This document shows positions 16,567 through 26,392 of a stretch of DNA of 64,000 bases, piece after piece. Source of the DNA: Eubacteriaceae bacterium (GTDB lineage: Bacteria > Bacillota > Clostridia > Peptostreptococcales > Anaerovoracaceae); NCBI GenBank assembly GCA_902362435.1, contig CABIWW010000002.1, forward strand, positions 124,001 through 188,000. Reading direction: 5' to 3'. The notes below the pieces were generated by a model. That model did no database searches and was not told where the DNA came from. It worked only from the letters and a program-made list of their open reading frames with translations. The position numbers were made by a program, and so were the translations under genes. Every line of letters begins with the position of its first letter. Position 1 is the stretch's first letter.

Positions 16567-18183
16567 TTATGCTTTTGCAGCTTCGCTCTTGAGCGGTTTC
16601 TGCGTTTTCTTGATGATAACGAGTACCGCGATCAGGATAACAAGTCCTACAGGGAGTGATATCCATGCGCTTCTTGTGAATCCTGCGATGATATATGTAA
16701 CGAACGAAATAGCTGCAACAGTTATCGCGTAAGGCAGCTGCGTCGTAACGTGTGCAACGTGGTTACATCTTGCACCTGCACTTGACATGATAGTCGTATC
16801 TGAGATCGGTGAGCAGTGGTCTCCGCATACAGCGCCTGCCATACAAGCTGCGATCGAGATGATCATGAGCTGCGGGTCGCTTCCCTGGAATACTTCTACA
16901 ACGATAGGAATCAGTATACCGAACGTACCCCATGATGTACCTGAAGCAAATGCCAGACCGCATCCGATAGCAAATATGATAGCCGGCAGCAGACTCATGA
17001 ATGTTCCTGCCACTGATTCTGTAGCAGTCGATACGAATGTTGCAAGTCCAAGGCTGTCAGTCATTGCCTTGAGTGTCCATGCGAGCGTCAGGATAAGGAT
17101 AGGTGCAACCATTGCCTTGAAGCCTTCAGGTATGCAGTCCATGCTTTCCTTGAATCCGAGCACGCCTCTTGCCACGTAAACGATCACGATGATGATCAGT
17201 GCAACGATACTTCCCAGAGAAAGTCCCACAGATGCGTCGGAGCCTGAGAATGATTCAACGAATCCCGTTCCGCTGAAGAATCCGCCTGTATATATCATAC
17301 CTAATACACAGCAGATGATGAGTATTATGATAGGGAGCACCAGGTCGATGACCTTGCCTGCTCTTCTTCCCTCAGCCTTTTCTGCCGCCAGATCCTGAGT
17401 ATCGTCAGCCTTTGATTCCTGGATCTTGTCAGCGTACTCTCTCATCTTTCCGTAGTCGAACTTCATTCCAACGATCAGGAACATCATCGCGATAGTGAGC
17501 AGTGCATAGAAATTGTACGGGATAGCCTGAATGAACAGCGTGAAACCGTTCTCGCCTTCAACGAATCCTGTTACTGCTGCAGCCCATGATGAGATAGGCG
17601 CGATGATGCATATCGGCGCTGCCGTAGCATCGATCAGGTATGCCAGCTTTGTCCTCGGTATGCCTTTTTCTTCTGCCAACGGCGACATTACGCTTCCTAC
17701 TGTGAGGCAGTTGAAATAGTCGTCTACGAATATCAGTATGCCAAGGACGATAGTCGCAAACTGCACGCCTGCCTTTGTCTTGATGTGTTCGCTCGCCCAT
17801 ACTCCGAACGCTTTTGAACCTCCGGATTTGTTGAGCAGAGCTACTACTACTCCCAGTATTACCAGGAATACCAGTATTCCGACATTGTATGAATCAGCAA
17901 GCGATCCCACAATACCGTCGCTGATAACGTGTGTCAGCGTACCTTCGAAATTCCCTGCATACAGCGCGCCGCCTATAACGATACCGATAAACAGTGAACT
18001 GTATACTTCTTTTGTGATAAGTGCAAGCAGGATAGCTGCAACAGGCGGTACTATAGCCCATGCTGTAGCGTATAATGCCGGTTCCTCTGCTGCTTCTTCT
18101 GCAAATGCAAACAACGGACATGCTATTACCAACAGAGCAGTCAGCATTATTATGCGTGTCACTCTGCTTCTAAAATTACTCAT
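16567..18183 (-). CDS. lysW: NhaC-family antiporter, predicted lysine transporter LysW
   Basis: 538 aa. The first ~29 residues (basic, then IIMLTALLVIACPLFAFAE) look like a signal peptide or extra helix ahead of the NhaC core of about 11-12 helices. Core motifs include FVDDYFNCLTVGSVM (about 153-167), SWAAAVTGFV and SGTSWGTFG (about 420). The gene lies behind a lysine riboswitch with terminator. NhaC homologues in that setting were named LysW, so lysine uptake is more likely than Na+/H+ exchange. The start at 18183 has GGAGG five bases upstream; the TTG at 18195 in frame overlaps that SD and is not used. Single-gene unit. Confidence 0.88.
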   Translation of the reverse strand: MSNFRSRVTRIIMLTALLVIACPLFAFAEEAAEEPALYATAWAIVPPVAAILLALITKEVYSSLFIGIVIGGALYAGNFEGTLTHVISDGIVGSLADSYNVGILVFLVILGVVVALLNKSGGSKAFGVWASEHIKTKAGVQFATIVLGILIFVDDYFNCLTVGSVMSPLAEEKGIPRTKLAYLIDATAAPICIIAPISSWAAAVTGFVEGENGFTLFIQAIPYNFYALLTIAMMFLIVGMKFDYGKMREYADKIQESKADDTQDLAAEKAEGRRAGKVIDLVLPIIILIICCVLGMIYTGGFFSGTGFVESFSGSDASVGLSLGSIVALIIIVIVYVARGVLGFKESMDCIPEGFKAMVAPILILTLAWTLKAMTDSLGLATFVSTATESVAGTFMSLLPAIIFAIGCGLAFASGTSWGTFGILIPIVVEVFQGSDPQLMIISIAACMAGAVCGDHCSPISDTTIMSSAGARCNHVAHVTTQLPYAITVAAISFVTYIIAGFTRSAWISLPVGLVILIAVLVIIKKTQKPLKSEAAKA

Positions 18184-18299
18184 TTTTTCCTCCAAATAAA
18201 TGTAAATGCGATTTCCTTAATGTGATCTTGATTATGCTGTAAATCATTATGCTGCCTGGCCGCCCCGGCGTTTTTTCTTCGTGATCTTCCTGCTTAAAG

Positions 18300-18336
18300 A
18301 AAAAACCATGGACAGCGTGCAGCGCATCATCCATGG
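18300..18336 (-). terminator. riboswitch-controlled terminator of lysW
   Basis: Minus strand CCATGGAT (18336-18329) pairs with TCCATGG (18312-18306), followed by U6 (18305-18300). The 5' arm can instead pair, 8 of 8, with ATCCATGG at 18368-18361 at the 3' edge of the aptamer, forming an antiterminator. Confidence 0.9.
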
Positions 18337-18364
18337 TATATAAAATTCATCTGGGAATTTCCAT

Positions 18365-18529
18365 GGATAGCACTCCACTAATGTGACAGTCCGCCGCATG
18401 TTATACGGCGACCCAGGATCCATACCAGGGTATAAGGATCCTTCGGCGAGATCTCCTTTCCTCCGCGCATCGCCCCGACTCCCTTTGCCGGTCCGCTGCA
18501 GAGTACTGATAGATCCCGCGCCTCTATCC
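18365..18529 (-). ncRNA. lysine riboswitch (L box)
   Basis: About 165 nt aptamer. P1 is GGATAG (18529-18524) with CTATCC (18370-18365). Conserved L-box words are present in order on the minus strand: AGAGGCGC, CAGTACTC, GGAGGAAAGG, CGCCGAAGG and, near the 3' end, GGACTGTCAC followed by TGGAGTGCTATC. Lysine binding stabilises P1, frees the terminator arm and switches lysW off. Family and mechanism are established; every element was read directly here. Confidence 0.95.
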
Positions 18530-18541
18530 AGTCAATATTGA

Positions 18542-18569
18542 TTTTTAACTGATTACTAAACTAATTCAA
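18542..18569 (-). promoter_or_regulatory. candidate lysW promoter inside the rplQ 3' end
   Basis: Minus strand TTGAAT (18569-18564) and TAAAAA (18547-18542), 16-base spacing, placing the start near the aptamer 5' end. The -35 overlaps the last rplQ codons. The -10 is weak; read-through from the ribosomal operon is the alternative. Confidence 0.4.
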
Positions 18570-18900
18570 GGAATACCAGTTCAGCGTTGTCGCCTTTCCT
18601 TGGTCCTAACTTGAGAATCCTTGTGTAACCGCCCTGTCTGTCTTCGTACTTAGGTGCGATCTCATCAAATAATTTAGTTACAACAGATTCATCATATACA
18701 TATGCAAGCACCTGTCTTCTTGCGTGAAGATCTCCGCGCTTTGCAAGTGTTATCATTTTTTCTGCCTGTCTTCTGGCTTCTTTAGCTCTAGTGTCAGTAG
18801 TTGTGATTCTGCCTTCTCTGAGAAGATCTGTAACCAGATTTCTCAGCATAGCTTTTCTATGAGCTGAAGATCTGCCTAATTTTCTATATCCTGGCATCAC
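18556..18900 (-). CDS. rplQ: 50S ribosomal protein L17
   Basis: 114 aa, normal bacterial L17 length. Starts [21 protein letters not shown] (read as M-MPGYRKL) and keeps the family core through to the [21 protein letters not shown] tail. Assembles near the exit tunnel of the large subunit. Last gene of the ribosomal superoperon, 24 bases after rpoA. In many Bacillota the next genes would be ecfA-ecfT-truA-rplM-rpsI; here the lysine riboswitch follows instead. Confidence 0.97.
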   Translation of the reverse strand: MMPGYRKLGRSSAHRKAMLRNLVTDLLREGRITTTDTRAKEARRQAEKMITLAKRGDLHARRQVLAYVYDESVVTKLFDEIAPKYEDRQGGYTRILKLGPRKGDNAELVFLELV

Positions 18901-18924
18901 TGCATCCTCCTATGATTATTTTTA

Positions 18925-19872
18925 CTATTCGTCACTCTGCCTGAGACTTAAATCTAACTCTTCAAGCTTGTGCTTAACTTCATCTAATGACTTTTTACCC
19001 AGGTTCCTTACCTTCATCATGTCTTCCTCACTTCTGTGAGTAAGTTCCTCAACAGTGTTTATCGCAGCTCTCTTGAGGCAGTTGAAAGAACGAACTGAAA
19101 GCTCAAGTTCCTCAATAGTCATCTCGAGTGCCTTTTCTTTCTGGTTTTCTTCCTTTTCAACCATGATTTCCATGTTCTCGGTCGAATCTGTAAGCTCTAC
19201 AAACAGGTTCAGATGCTCCTGCATGATCTTAGCGCCTATAGATACTCCTTCGCTCGGAGTTATCGATCCGTCTGTCCAGATTTCAAGGATGAGCTTGTCA
19301 TAGTCAGTTACCTGTCCTACTCTCGTATTCTGGACTGTAAAGTTTACTTTCCTTACAGGTGTGTATATCGAGTCTGTAGGGATAACTGATATCGGCGTGT
19401 TTTCATCCTTGTTCATATCCGCAGGAACATATCCTCTGCCCCTTGCAAGATTGATCTCCATGATCAGAGTAGCGTTCTCTTCGAGAGTTGCTATATGAAG
19501 ATCCGGATTGAAGATCTCTACATCAGAATCTCCTAAGATATCTGCTGCAGTCACTTCTTTAGGGCCTATCGAGTTGATAAGCACTCTTTTTGTATTCTCT
19601 CCGTTGAGCTTTATCGCAAGCTTTTTAAGGTTTAGGATGATCTCTGTAACATCTTCCTTTACACCCGGGATCGTAGAAAACTCATGAAGGATACCGTCGA
19701 TCTTTACAGATGTCACCGCAACACCGGGAAGCGAACTGAGAAGTATCCTTCTCAGGCTGTTTCCAAGGGTCGTGCCGTATCCTCTTTCAAGAGGCTCTAC
19801 AACGAATTTTCCGTAATTGGCGTCTTCGTCTGAAAAAATACATTCGATTGTTGGTTTTTCGATTTCTATCAC
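18925..19872 (-). CDS. rpoA: RNA polymerase alpha subunit
   Basis: 315 aa. The N-terminal dimerisation/assembly domain (about 1-235) includes [20 protein letters not shown] near residue 29. After an acidic linker, the C-terminal DNA- and activator-binding domain (about 245-310) has the helix-hairpin-helix stretch [19 protein letters not shown]. It scaffolds RNA polymerase assembly. Position between rpsD and rplQ is standard. Confidence 0.98.
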   Translation of the reverse strand: MIEIEKPTIECIFSDEDANYGKFVVEPLERGYGTTLGNSLRRILLSSLPGVAVTSVKIDGILHEFSTIPGVKEDVTEIILNLKKLAIKLNGENTKRVLINSIGPKEVTAADILGDSDVEIFNPDLHIATLEENATLIMEINLARGRGYVPADMNKDENTPISVIPTDSIYTPVRKVNFTVQNTRVGQVTDYDKLILEIWTDGSITPSEGVSIGAKIMQEHLNLFVELTDSTENMEIMVEKEENQKEKALEMTIEELELSVRSFNCLKRAAINTVEELTHRSEEDMMKVRNLGKKSLDEVKHKLEELDLSLRQSDE

Positions 19873-19919
19873 TCAAAACCCTCCTTTTCATTCCAAAACT
19901 GTAGCGATCAGTAAATGGA

Positions 19920-20507
19920 CTATTTGGAATACAATTCGACGATTAAGTGCTCAGCGATCGGTGTATCGATTTGTTCTCTTGTAGGATCTGCTACTACTTT
20001 TCCTTCAAGCTTTTCTCTGTCAACAGTCAGCCACTCAGGGAGACCTACTGTCATGTCTTTTATCTCCTGGAATTTAGGTGAGCTTACGCTCTTTTCCTTT
20101 ACCTTGATAACATCTCCAGGCTTAACCTGATATGAAGGAATGTTTACCTTTTTGCCGTTTACGAGGAAGTGGCTGTGTACAACCAGCTGTCTAGCTTCTC
20201 TTCTCGTAGTCGAAAGTCCCATTCTGTAAACTACGTTGTCTAATCTCTTTTCAAGCATGATCAAAAGGTTTTCACCAGTGATACCCTTTTTCTTTGCTGC
20301 TTTTTCAAATGTGTTGCGGAACTGCTTTTCCTGAACTCCATAGATGAACTTTGCTCTCTGCTTTTCACGAAGCTGTAAGCCGTATTCGCTCATCTTCTTC
20401 ATGCTTCTCTGAGGAGCTCTCTTTGATTCCTTAAAAATACCTAAGTGGCTAGGATCGATCTGAAGGGATCTGCATCTCTTCAAAATAGGATCTCTGTTTA
20501 CTGACAT
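19920..20507 (-). CDS. rpsD: 30S ribosomal protein S4
   Basis: 195 aa. Starts [15 protein letters not shown] and has the S4 RNA-binding fold ([20 protein letters not shown], about 88-107). Only one Cys in the N-terminal arm, so this is the zinc-free form. Binds 16S rRNA early in 30S assembly. In many Bacillota rpsD is a separate gene; here it sits in the alpha cluster between rpsK and rpoA. Confidence 0.97.
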   Translation of the reverse strand: MSVNRDPILKRCRSLQIDPSHLGIFKESKRAPQRSMKKMSEYGLQLREKQRAKFIYGVQEKQFRNTFEKAAKKKGITGENLLIMLEKRLDNVVYRMGLSTTRREARQLVVHSHFLVNGKKVNIPSYQVKPGDVIKVKEKSVSSPKFQEIKDMTVGLPEWLTVDREKLEGKVVADPTREQIDTPIAEHLIVELYSK

Positions 20508-20526
20508 ATTAGTTTCCTCCCTTCAA

Positions 20527-20925
20527 TTAGACTCTTCTACGCTTAGGTGGTCTGCATCCGTTGTGTGGTATCGGTGTGATATCCTTGATCATAGTGATTT
20601 CAAGACCTGCAGTCTGAAGTGCTCTGATGGCAGCTTCTCTGCCGGATCCAGGACCCTTTACATAAACTTCAACTGTCTTAAGACCGTGCTCCATTGCACC
20701 CTTTGCAGCTTCTTCTGCAGCTGACTGTGCAGCAAACGGAGTTGACTTTCTTGATCCCTTAAAGCCCAGTGAGCCTGCACTTGACCATGAAAGGGCATTT
20801 CCTGCCATATCTGTCAGGGTTACTAATGTATTGTTAAAGGTAGCCTGAATATGTGCCTGGCCTTTTTCAACATTCTTACGTTCTTTTCTCTTTTTTCTAA
20901 CTGCCTTCTTCACAGCTTTAGCCAT
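20527..20925 (-). CDS. rpsK: 30S ribosomal protein S11
   Basis: 132 aa. Basic N-terminus, then [18 protein letters not shown] and the conserved [15 protein letters not shown] segment (about 88-102), ending [13 protein letters not shown]. Platform protein of the small subunit near the mRNA exit. Lies 19 bases before rpsD. Confidence 0.98.
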   Translation of the reverse strand: MAKAVKKAVRKKRKERKNVEKGQAHIQATFNNTLVTLTDMAGNALSWSSAGSLGFKGSRKSTPFAAQSAAEEAAKGAMEHGLKTVEVYVKGPGSGREAAIRALQTAGLEITMIKDITPIPHNGCRPPKRRRV

Positions 20926-20940
20926 ATCGTTCTACCTCCT

Positions 20941-21309
20941 TTACTTCTTCTTTCTTCCTACAGTCTTCTTAGGACCTTTTCTGGTTCTGGCGTTTGTCTT
21001 AGTCTTCTGTCCTCTTACTGGAAGACCTCTTCTGTGTCTGATTCCTCTGTAGCATCCGATTTCCATCAGTCTCTTGATGTTCATGTTGACATCTCTTCTG
21101 AGGTCACCTTCTACCATGTAGTCTGATTCGATGACCTTTCTGATTTTACCGGCTTCTTCCTCTGTGAGATCCTTGACTCTTGTGTCAGGATTGATTCCGG
21201 TCTTCTCTAAAATCTTTCTTGAAGTAGTCCAGCCTATACCATAGATATAAGTGAGACCAGCTTCGATTCTTTTTTCATTTGGTAAGTCTACACCGGCTAT
21301 ACGAGCCAT
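20941..21309 (-). CDS. rpsM: 30S ribosomal protein S13
   Basis: 122 aa. [20 protein letters not shown] start, H2TH region, and [19 protein letters not shown] basic tail that reaches tRNA. Head protein of the 30S subunit. Preceded by an unusually long (291-base) gap after rpmJ with a candidate internal promoter. Confidence 0.98.
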   Translation of the reverse strand: MARIAGVDLPNEKRIEAGLTYIYGIGWTTSRKILEKTGINPDTRVKDLTEEEAGKIRKVIESDYMVEGDLRRDVNMNIKRLMEIGCYRGIRHRRGLPVRGQKTKTNARTRKGPKKTVGRKKK

Positions 21310-21600
21310 ATTTTCCTCCTATTCCCATCTTCCGTCACGTATCCACGCCATTACCAATACTGGTGGGTCGTAATATAAACGGGATGTTCTTTGTGTTATA
21401 TCGATTTATATGCTTCGGGTATCATTCCGTCAGCAATATAACCATAATAATTAGTCAGCTGCCCTGCCCTTTTTACCGGACCGGCCGGCTGAAATGATTT
21501 GTGTGAAATATTTTGTGAAGATGACCTCCACAGCTTCGAGCAGACGATGCGTCTGCCTGCGAGAAGCGAGGACAGTCACCGGAACAAAACATTTTCAGCT
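21310..21600 (-). promoter_or_regulatory. 291-base rpmJ-rpsM spacer with candidate internal promoter
   Basis: No gene is seen. Minus strand CTGACG (21433-21428) and TATAAA (21410-21405) are 17 bases apart, giving a ~90-base leader to rpsM. Upstream, CAGAC/GTCTG form a hairpin near 21541-21555. A leader of this size could hold a ribosomal-protein control site, but no known motif was identified. Confidence 0.45.
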
Positions 21601-21726
<126 letters not shown>

Positions 21727-21861
21727 TTATGATCTGCTTAAATCTTGAAACCTGCTCTCGAAATCATGATTTCTGGCGAGGTCTCATGCAGCGCTTTCCC
21801 GGATCTGTGACCCGGCACAAAACAGCTGCGGGATTTAGCGCGCAGATTGACGATATGGAAT

Positions 21862-22083
21862 CTACGCTTTGCCTCTCCATGTGATCCTGCCTCTGGTAAG
21901 ATCATACGGTGATAATTCTACCTTTACCTTATCCCCCGGGATAATTCTGATGTAATTGGTTCTTATTTTACCGGAAACATGCGCCAGCACTTTATGCCCG
22001 GTCTCAAGTTCTACTATGAACATTGCGTTAGGCTGTGCTTCTATTACCTTGCCTTCCGCTTCTATGACATCTTTCTTTGCCAT
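21862..22083 (-). CDS. infA: translation initiation factor IF-1
   Basis: 73 aa OB-fold protein, [20 protein letters not shown] at the N-terminus and [13 protein letters not shown] at the end, close to the usual 72 aa. Binds the 30S A site during initiation. A 147-base spacer separates it from rpmJ; 17 bases separate it from map. Confidence 0.97.
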   Translation of the reverse strand: MAKKDVIEAEGKVIEAQPNAMFIVELETGHKVLAHVSGKIRTNYIRIIPGDKVKVELSPYDLTRGRITWRGKA

Positions 22084-22100
22084 TAATCAACACCTCGCTT

Positions 22101-22853
22101 TTAGTCAGCCAGAGTCAAGAGCTCGGGCTCACCATCAGTTATAACCACAGTATTCTCGTAATGAGCTGATAATTTACCGTCCAGGGTAACTACAGTCCAG
22201 TCATTCGAAAGAGTCCTGACATCGTATCCGCCTTCGCAGATCATAGGTTCAATGGCGAAAACCATTCCCTTTGCAAGTCTGGGACCTCTTCCCGCTTTTC
22301 CGTAATTAGGGATCTGCGGTTCCTCATGCATCTCCTGTCCGACTCCATGTCCGACGAAGTCTCTTATTACCGAGAAGCCTTCGCTCTCTGCCTTGACCTG
22401 TATGGCATGTGATATATCCGACAGTCTGTAGCCTACCTTGCAGAATTCGAGTCCTGCAAAGAAGCTGTCTCTTGTCGCATCCATCAGCTTCTGAGCAATG
22501 TCGCTTACCTTTCCTACCGGATAAGTCCTTGCCGCATCGCTCACATACCCTTTGTATGTGGAACCGACGTCCACACTGACGATGTCGCCTTCTTTGAGGA
22601 TCCTCTTCTTGTCCGGAATACCGTGAACAACTTCTTCATTGATCGATACACAGGCGCTTGCGGGGAATCCGCAGTAGCCTTTGAAAGTAGGGATCATCCC
22701 GTTTTTTCTTATGGTGTCTTCAACAAATCTGTTTATGTCAGCGGTAGATATACCGGGCTTGATGAAGTTTTCAAGCTCTTTGAGGATGAACCCTGTCACC
22801 TTGCCCGATTCTCTCATTAAATCTACTTCCTGATCTGATTTAATAATGATCAT
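22101..22853 (-). CDS. map: methionine aminopeptidase type I
   Basis: 250 aa. Removes the initiator Met from new proteins. Metal ligands are visible: Asp in VSVDVGSTY, Asp in VSDAARTY, His in GHGVGQEMHEEP, Glu in AIEPM and Glu in ENTVVIT. No N-terminal zinc-finger extension, so it is the short MAP-Ia form. Two bases after adk. Confidence 0.96.
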   Translation of the reverse strand: MIIIKSDQEVDLMRESGKVTGFILKELENFIKPGISTADINRFVEDTIRKNGMIPTFKGYCGFPASACVSINEEVVHGIPDKKRILKEGDIVSVDVGSTYKGYVSDAARTYPVGKVSDIAQKLMDATRDSFFAGLEFCKVGYRLSDISHAIQVKAESEGFSVIRDFVGHGVGQEMHEEPQIPNYGKAGRGPRLAKGMVFAIEPMICEGGYDVRTLSNDWTVVTLDGKLSAHYENTVVITDGEPELLTLAD

Positions 22854-22855
22854 AC

Positions 22856-23500
22856 CTATTCACCTAATACCTCTACAATAGCATTGAATACATTTTCAAG
22901 TCCTATCGTTCCGTCAAGGTGAGCGATGTTGCCGGCTTTTTCATAGTAATCTATGAGCGGCTTTGTTTCTTTATTGTATACTTCGATTCTGTTAGCTGCT
23001 GTCTCTGCATTGTCATCAGCTCTCTGAATCAGGGCTGCTCCGCATTCGTCACATATGCCTTCTACTTTAGGCGGTATGTTTACGATGTGGAACGATGCGC
23101 CGCATGTCTTGCAGACTCTTCTGCCTGTAAGTCTTACCATCAGTTCGTCTTTATCTACATCGATATCGAGAACGTGATCGACTTTCTTGCCCTGTGCTGC
23201 CAGGAACTCATCCAGTTTTTCTGCCTGGAAAACAGTTCTAGGGAATCCGTCAAGAAGGAATCCGTTCTTGCAGTCATCAGCCTTGAGTCTGTCTGTTGCT
23301 ATCTCTACAACCAGTTCATCTGGAACCAGTTCACCCTTGTTCATATACTCCTGTGCTTTTTTACCAAGCTCAGTGCCTTCTTTGATGTTGGCTCTGAAAA
23401 TGTCGCCAGTCGAAATATGAGGGATATCGTATTTTTCTATTATTTTAGCAGCCTGAGTGCCCTTTCCTGCTCCCGGAGGGCCCAGTAATATTAAATTCAT
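22856..23500 (-). CDS. adk: adenylate kinase with zinc-binding lid
   Basis: 214 aa. Converts ATP + AMP to 2 ADP. P-loop GPPGAGKGTQA at 7-17; lid domain (about 125-160) with zinc Cys pairs in VCKTCGASF and GICDECG, the form typical of Gram-positives; DGFPRT core motif. Between secY and map as in most Bacillota. Confidence 0.97.
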   Translation of the reverse strand: MNLILLGPPGAGKGTQAAKIIEKYDIPHISTGDIFRANIKEGTELGKKAQEYMNKGELVPDELVVEIATDRLKADDCKNGFLLDGFPRTVFQAEKLDEFLAAQGKKVDHVLDIDVDKDELMVRLTGRRVCKTCGASFHIVNIPPKVEGICDECGAALIQRADDNAETAANRIEVYNKETKPLIDYYEKAGNIAHLDGTIGLENVFNAIVEVLGE

Positions 23501-23552
23501 AGCTTAACCTCCTTAAGGTTCGTGCTTTTTGCTTTGCGAAACCGGTTCTCCT

Positions 23553-24836
23553 TTATTTAAGGAAGCCCTGATAATTTCTCATTACCATCTGCTGTTCCAG
23601 CTGTTTCATCGTATCAAGCGCCACACCTACCGCGATCAGAAGTGATGTTCCGCCAAAGTGGAAGTTGAGACCTCCGAGCTGGCTCACTACTGTAGGCAGT
23701 ATCGCAACGGCTGCCAGGAACAGTGCTCCTACAAAGGTAATTCTTGTCATAACTCTGTTTAGATATTCAATAGTAGCCTTTCCAGGTCTGATGCCAGGGA
23801 TAAATCCTCCGTTTGCCTTCATATTCTGTGCAACTTCCACAGGATTGAAAGTTACTGATGTATAGAAGTAAGTGAAGAATATTATCAGCACTATATTGAA
23901 TGCTGCATATACCCATACGCCCGGCGTTCCAGTAGGCGAAAGCCATTTTTCTATCCAGGCAGCGGCACTGCTTTGATTATCCATAAAGTACGTTATGGTC
24001 AGCGGGAACTGCAGGAATGACATTGCGAATATTACAGGGATAACTCCTGCCTGATTCACCTTGAGTGGAATATGTGTAGCCTGACCGCCGTACATCTTCC
24101 TTCCGACAACTCTCTTCGCATACTGCACAGGAATCCTTCTCTGGCCCTGCTGCACTTCTATGATACCTACTATTACGAGTACACAGAAGATCAGGAAAAT
24201 AATCAGTGTAACTATACTCATGCTGCCGTCCTGGAGTTTCGTCCAAATCTCCTGAACTGCGGATGGCAGTCGGGATACTATTCCCGCGAAGATTATGAGC
24301 GAAATACCATTTCCGATACCATATTCGTTGATCTGTTCGCCCAGCCACATCAGGAATGCCGTTCCTGCTGTGAGTACCAGTACGATGACAGCTACATCAA
24401 AGAAAGATGTGCTGATAAGCGCCTGTCTGAAAAGACCGACAGATACGCCTATCGCCTGTATTATCGCAAGTATTACTGTCATATATCTGGTATACTGTGC
24501 GATCTTCTTTCTTCCCTCAGTTCCTTCCTTCGCCAGTCTTTCAAGTGAAGGTACCGCGATCGTCAGGAGCTGGAGTATGATCGATGCCGTGATGTACGGT
24601 GTGATACTCAGTGCGAATATAGTAAAGTTACTGAACGCGCCTCCGGAGAACAGATTGAACAGAGCAAAAAGTCCTGTTCCGCTGTCAAATGTCTGTGCCA
24701 GAATGTCTCTGTCGATTCCCGGTACGGGGATCTGAGATCCGATTCTGAAAATCAGGAGCATAACAAGCGTAAAGATGATTTTTTTCCTGATATCAGGAAT
24801 GTTCCAAGCTTTTGCAACTGTTCTGATCATCTCCAT
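23553..24836 (-). CDS. secY: preprotein translocase subunit SecY
   Basis: 427 aa with ten membrane helices. N-terminal IRKKIIFTLVMLLIFRIGSQ, plug-region GGAFSNFTIFALSITPYI and C-terminal MRNYQGFLK are all present. Channel of the Sec system. Its ATG overlaps the rplO stop by one base (TAATG). Confidence 0.97.
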   Translation of the reverse strand: MEMIRTVAKAWNIPDIRKKIIFTLVMLLIFRIGSQIPVPGIDRDILAQTFDSGTGLFALFNLFSGGAFSNFTIFALSITPYITASIILQLLTIAVPSLERLAKEGTEGRKKIAQYTRYMTVILAIIQAIGVSVGLFRQALISTSFFDVAVIVLVLTAGTAFLMWLGEQINEYGIGNGISLIIFAGIVSRLPSAVQEIWTKLQDGSMSIVTLIIFLIFCVLVIVGIIEVQQGQRRIPVQYAKRVVGRKMYGGQATHIPLKVNQAGVIPVIFAMSFLQFPLTITYFMDNQSSAAAWIEKWLSPTGTPGVWVYAAFNIVLIIFFTYFYTSVTFNPVEVAQNMKANGGFIPGIRPGKATIEYLNRVMTRITFVGALFLAAVAILPTVVSQLGGLNFHFGGTSLLIAVGVALDTMKQLEQQMVMRNYQGFLK

Positions 24837-25285
24837 TAGATCACCTCTGCCTTTCCTCCGGCAGCTTCGATTTTTTCTACTGCAGTCTTGCTGAACTTAT
24901 GAGCTTTAACTGTGATGTTTTTCTCAAGAGTTCCGTTACCTAAGATCTTGATTCCGTCTTTTACCTGCTTTACAACACCAGCTTCCTTGAGCAGCTCAGG
25001 AGTTACCTCTGTACCTGCTTCGAATCTGTTGAGGTCAGCAACGTTGAGTACGGTATATTCTGTTCCCCAGATATTAGTGAATCCTCTCTTAGGGATTCGT
25101 CTGTACAGCGGCATCTGTCCGCCTTCAAATCCCGGTCTTATTTTGCCGCCGCTTCTGGACTTCTGTCCGTTCATACCTCTGCCGGCAGTAGTACCCTGTC
25201 CGCTGGCTGTACCGCGACCTTTTCTCTTAGGTGCCTTAGTTGCACCCGGAACAGCTCTTAATTCGTGAAGTTTCATCTTTCGCAC
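24836..25285 (-). CDS. rplO: 50S ribosomal protein L15
   Basis: 149 aa. Gly/Lys/Arg-rich N-terminus ([20 protein letters not shown]) threads into 23S rRNA; globular C-terminal half follows. Usual length. Upstream neighbour rpmD is 8 bases away. Confidence 0.97.
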   Translation of the reverse strand: MRKMKLHELRAVPGATKAPKRKGRGTASGQGTTAGRGMNGQKSRSGGKIRPGFEGGQMPLYRRIPKRGFTNIWGTEYTVLNVADLNRFEAGTEVTPELLKEAGVVKQVKDGIKILGNGTLEKNITVKAHKFSKTAVEKIEAAGGKAEVI

Positions 25286-25293
25286 CTCCTATC

Positions 25294-25476
25294 CTATAGT
25301 TCTTCTACAGTCAAAAGATGCGATACCTTGTTTACCGCTCCTCTTGTTACCGGAGAGTCAACAAGTTCAACTGATTGGTGCATCTTCTTGAGTCCTAACG
25401 CTTCTACAACCTTTTTCTGTTTAGGGGAAGCGCCAATAACACTTTTTGTCAATGTGACTTTTATCATCTTTGCCAT
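25294..25476 (-). CDS. rpmD: 50S ribosomal protein L30
   Basis: 60 aa with the L30 core [17 protein letters not shown] and [15 protein letters not shown]. Usual bacterial length. Clear AAGGAGG before the start. Confidence 0.96.
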   Translation of the reverse strand: MAKMIKVTLTKSVIGASPKQKKVVEALGLKKMHQSVELVDSPVTRGAVNKVSHLLTVEEL

Positions 25477-25489
25477 TGTTTCTTCCTCC

Positions 25490-25993
25490 TTATCCTAAGA
25501 TTTCTTCCTTCGTCTTCCCTCTTTTTCTTGCAACTTCTTCTACAGTTGTAAGGTTCCTGAGACCTTCGATAGTTGCGTACGCCATGTTACCAGTGTTGTT
25601 CGATCCGATGGACTTAGCTCTGATATCCTTGATACCTGCAGCTTCCAGTACAGTACGAACTGATGAACCGGCGATAACTCCAGTACCCTGTGCAGCCGGC
25701 ATAAGAAGAACTCTTCCTGCGCCGAACACGCCCAGATTTCTGTGAGGGATCGTTGTTCCTACAGTCGGAACAGTTATTATATTTTTCTTAGCATCTTCTG
25801 TAGCTTTTCTTACAGCTTCAGGAATTTCCTGAGCCTTGCCGAGGCCGACACCTACATGTCCATCCCCGTCACCGACAACTACTGTAACACTGAATCTCAT
25901 GTTTCTTCCGCCCTTAACGGTCTTGGCAACACGTCTAATGCTTACAATAGTTTCGTTTAAGTCAAGCTTTGATACATCTATAGTATTACGCAT
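25490..25993 (-). CDS. rpsE: 30S ribosomal protein S5
   Basis: 167 aa. Double-stranded-RNA-binding N-terminal domain (VVSIRRV... type) with [18 protein letters not shown] near 39-56, and C-terminal domain from about 85 ([21 protein letters not shown]). Involved in decoding accuracy. Between rplR and rpmD. Confidence 0.97.
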   Translation of the reverse strand: MRNTIDVSKLDLNETIVSIRRVAKTVKGGRNMRFSVTVVVGDGDGHVGVGLGKAQEIPEAVRKATEDAKKNIITVPTVGTTIPHRNLGVFGAGRVLLMPAAQGTGVIAGSSVRTVLEAAGIKDIRAKSIGSNNTGNMAYATIEGLRNLTTVEEVARKRGKTKEEILG

Positions 25994-26008
25994 TCAACTT
26001 ACCTCCTG

Positions 26009-26374
26009 TTAGAATTTCAAACCTGCTTCACGAGCGCCGTCAGCAAGTTCCTTAACTCTTCCGTGATAAAGGAATCCGCCTCTGTCAAAGGTAACTTCTT
26101 CGATACCTTTTGCAAGTGCTCTCTTAGCAATAGCTTCTCCCACTGCCTTGGCAGCTTCTTTGTTACCGCCATATGCGATCTGTGACTTTAATTCCTTGTC
26201 TACAGTCGAAGCTGAAGCAAGTGTAACTCCGTTTACATCGTCGATAACCTGAACGGAAATATTCTTACTACTTCTGAAAACGCAAAGTCTAGGCTTCTCA
26301 GGAGTTCCATAAACGTTTTTTCTAATTCTCTGATGTCTGGCGACACGCTTATCATTTCTGCTTTCTTTAGCCAT
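26009..26374 (-). CDS. rplR: 50S ribosomal protein L18
   Basis: 121 aa. Basic N-terminus [20 protein letters not shown], core and conserved end [19 protein letters not shown]. Binds 5S rRNA. Sixteen-base spacing to rpsE. Confidence 0.97.
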   Translation of the reverse strand: MAKESRNDKRVARHQRIRKNVYGTPEKPRLCVFRSSKNISVQVIDDVNGVTLASASTVDKELKSQIAYGGNKEAAKAVGEAIAKRALAKGIEEVTFDRGGFLYHGRVKELADGAREAGLKF

Positions 26375-26392
26375 TTTATTTTACTCCTTTCT

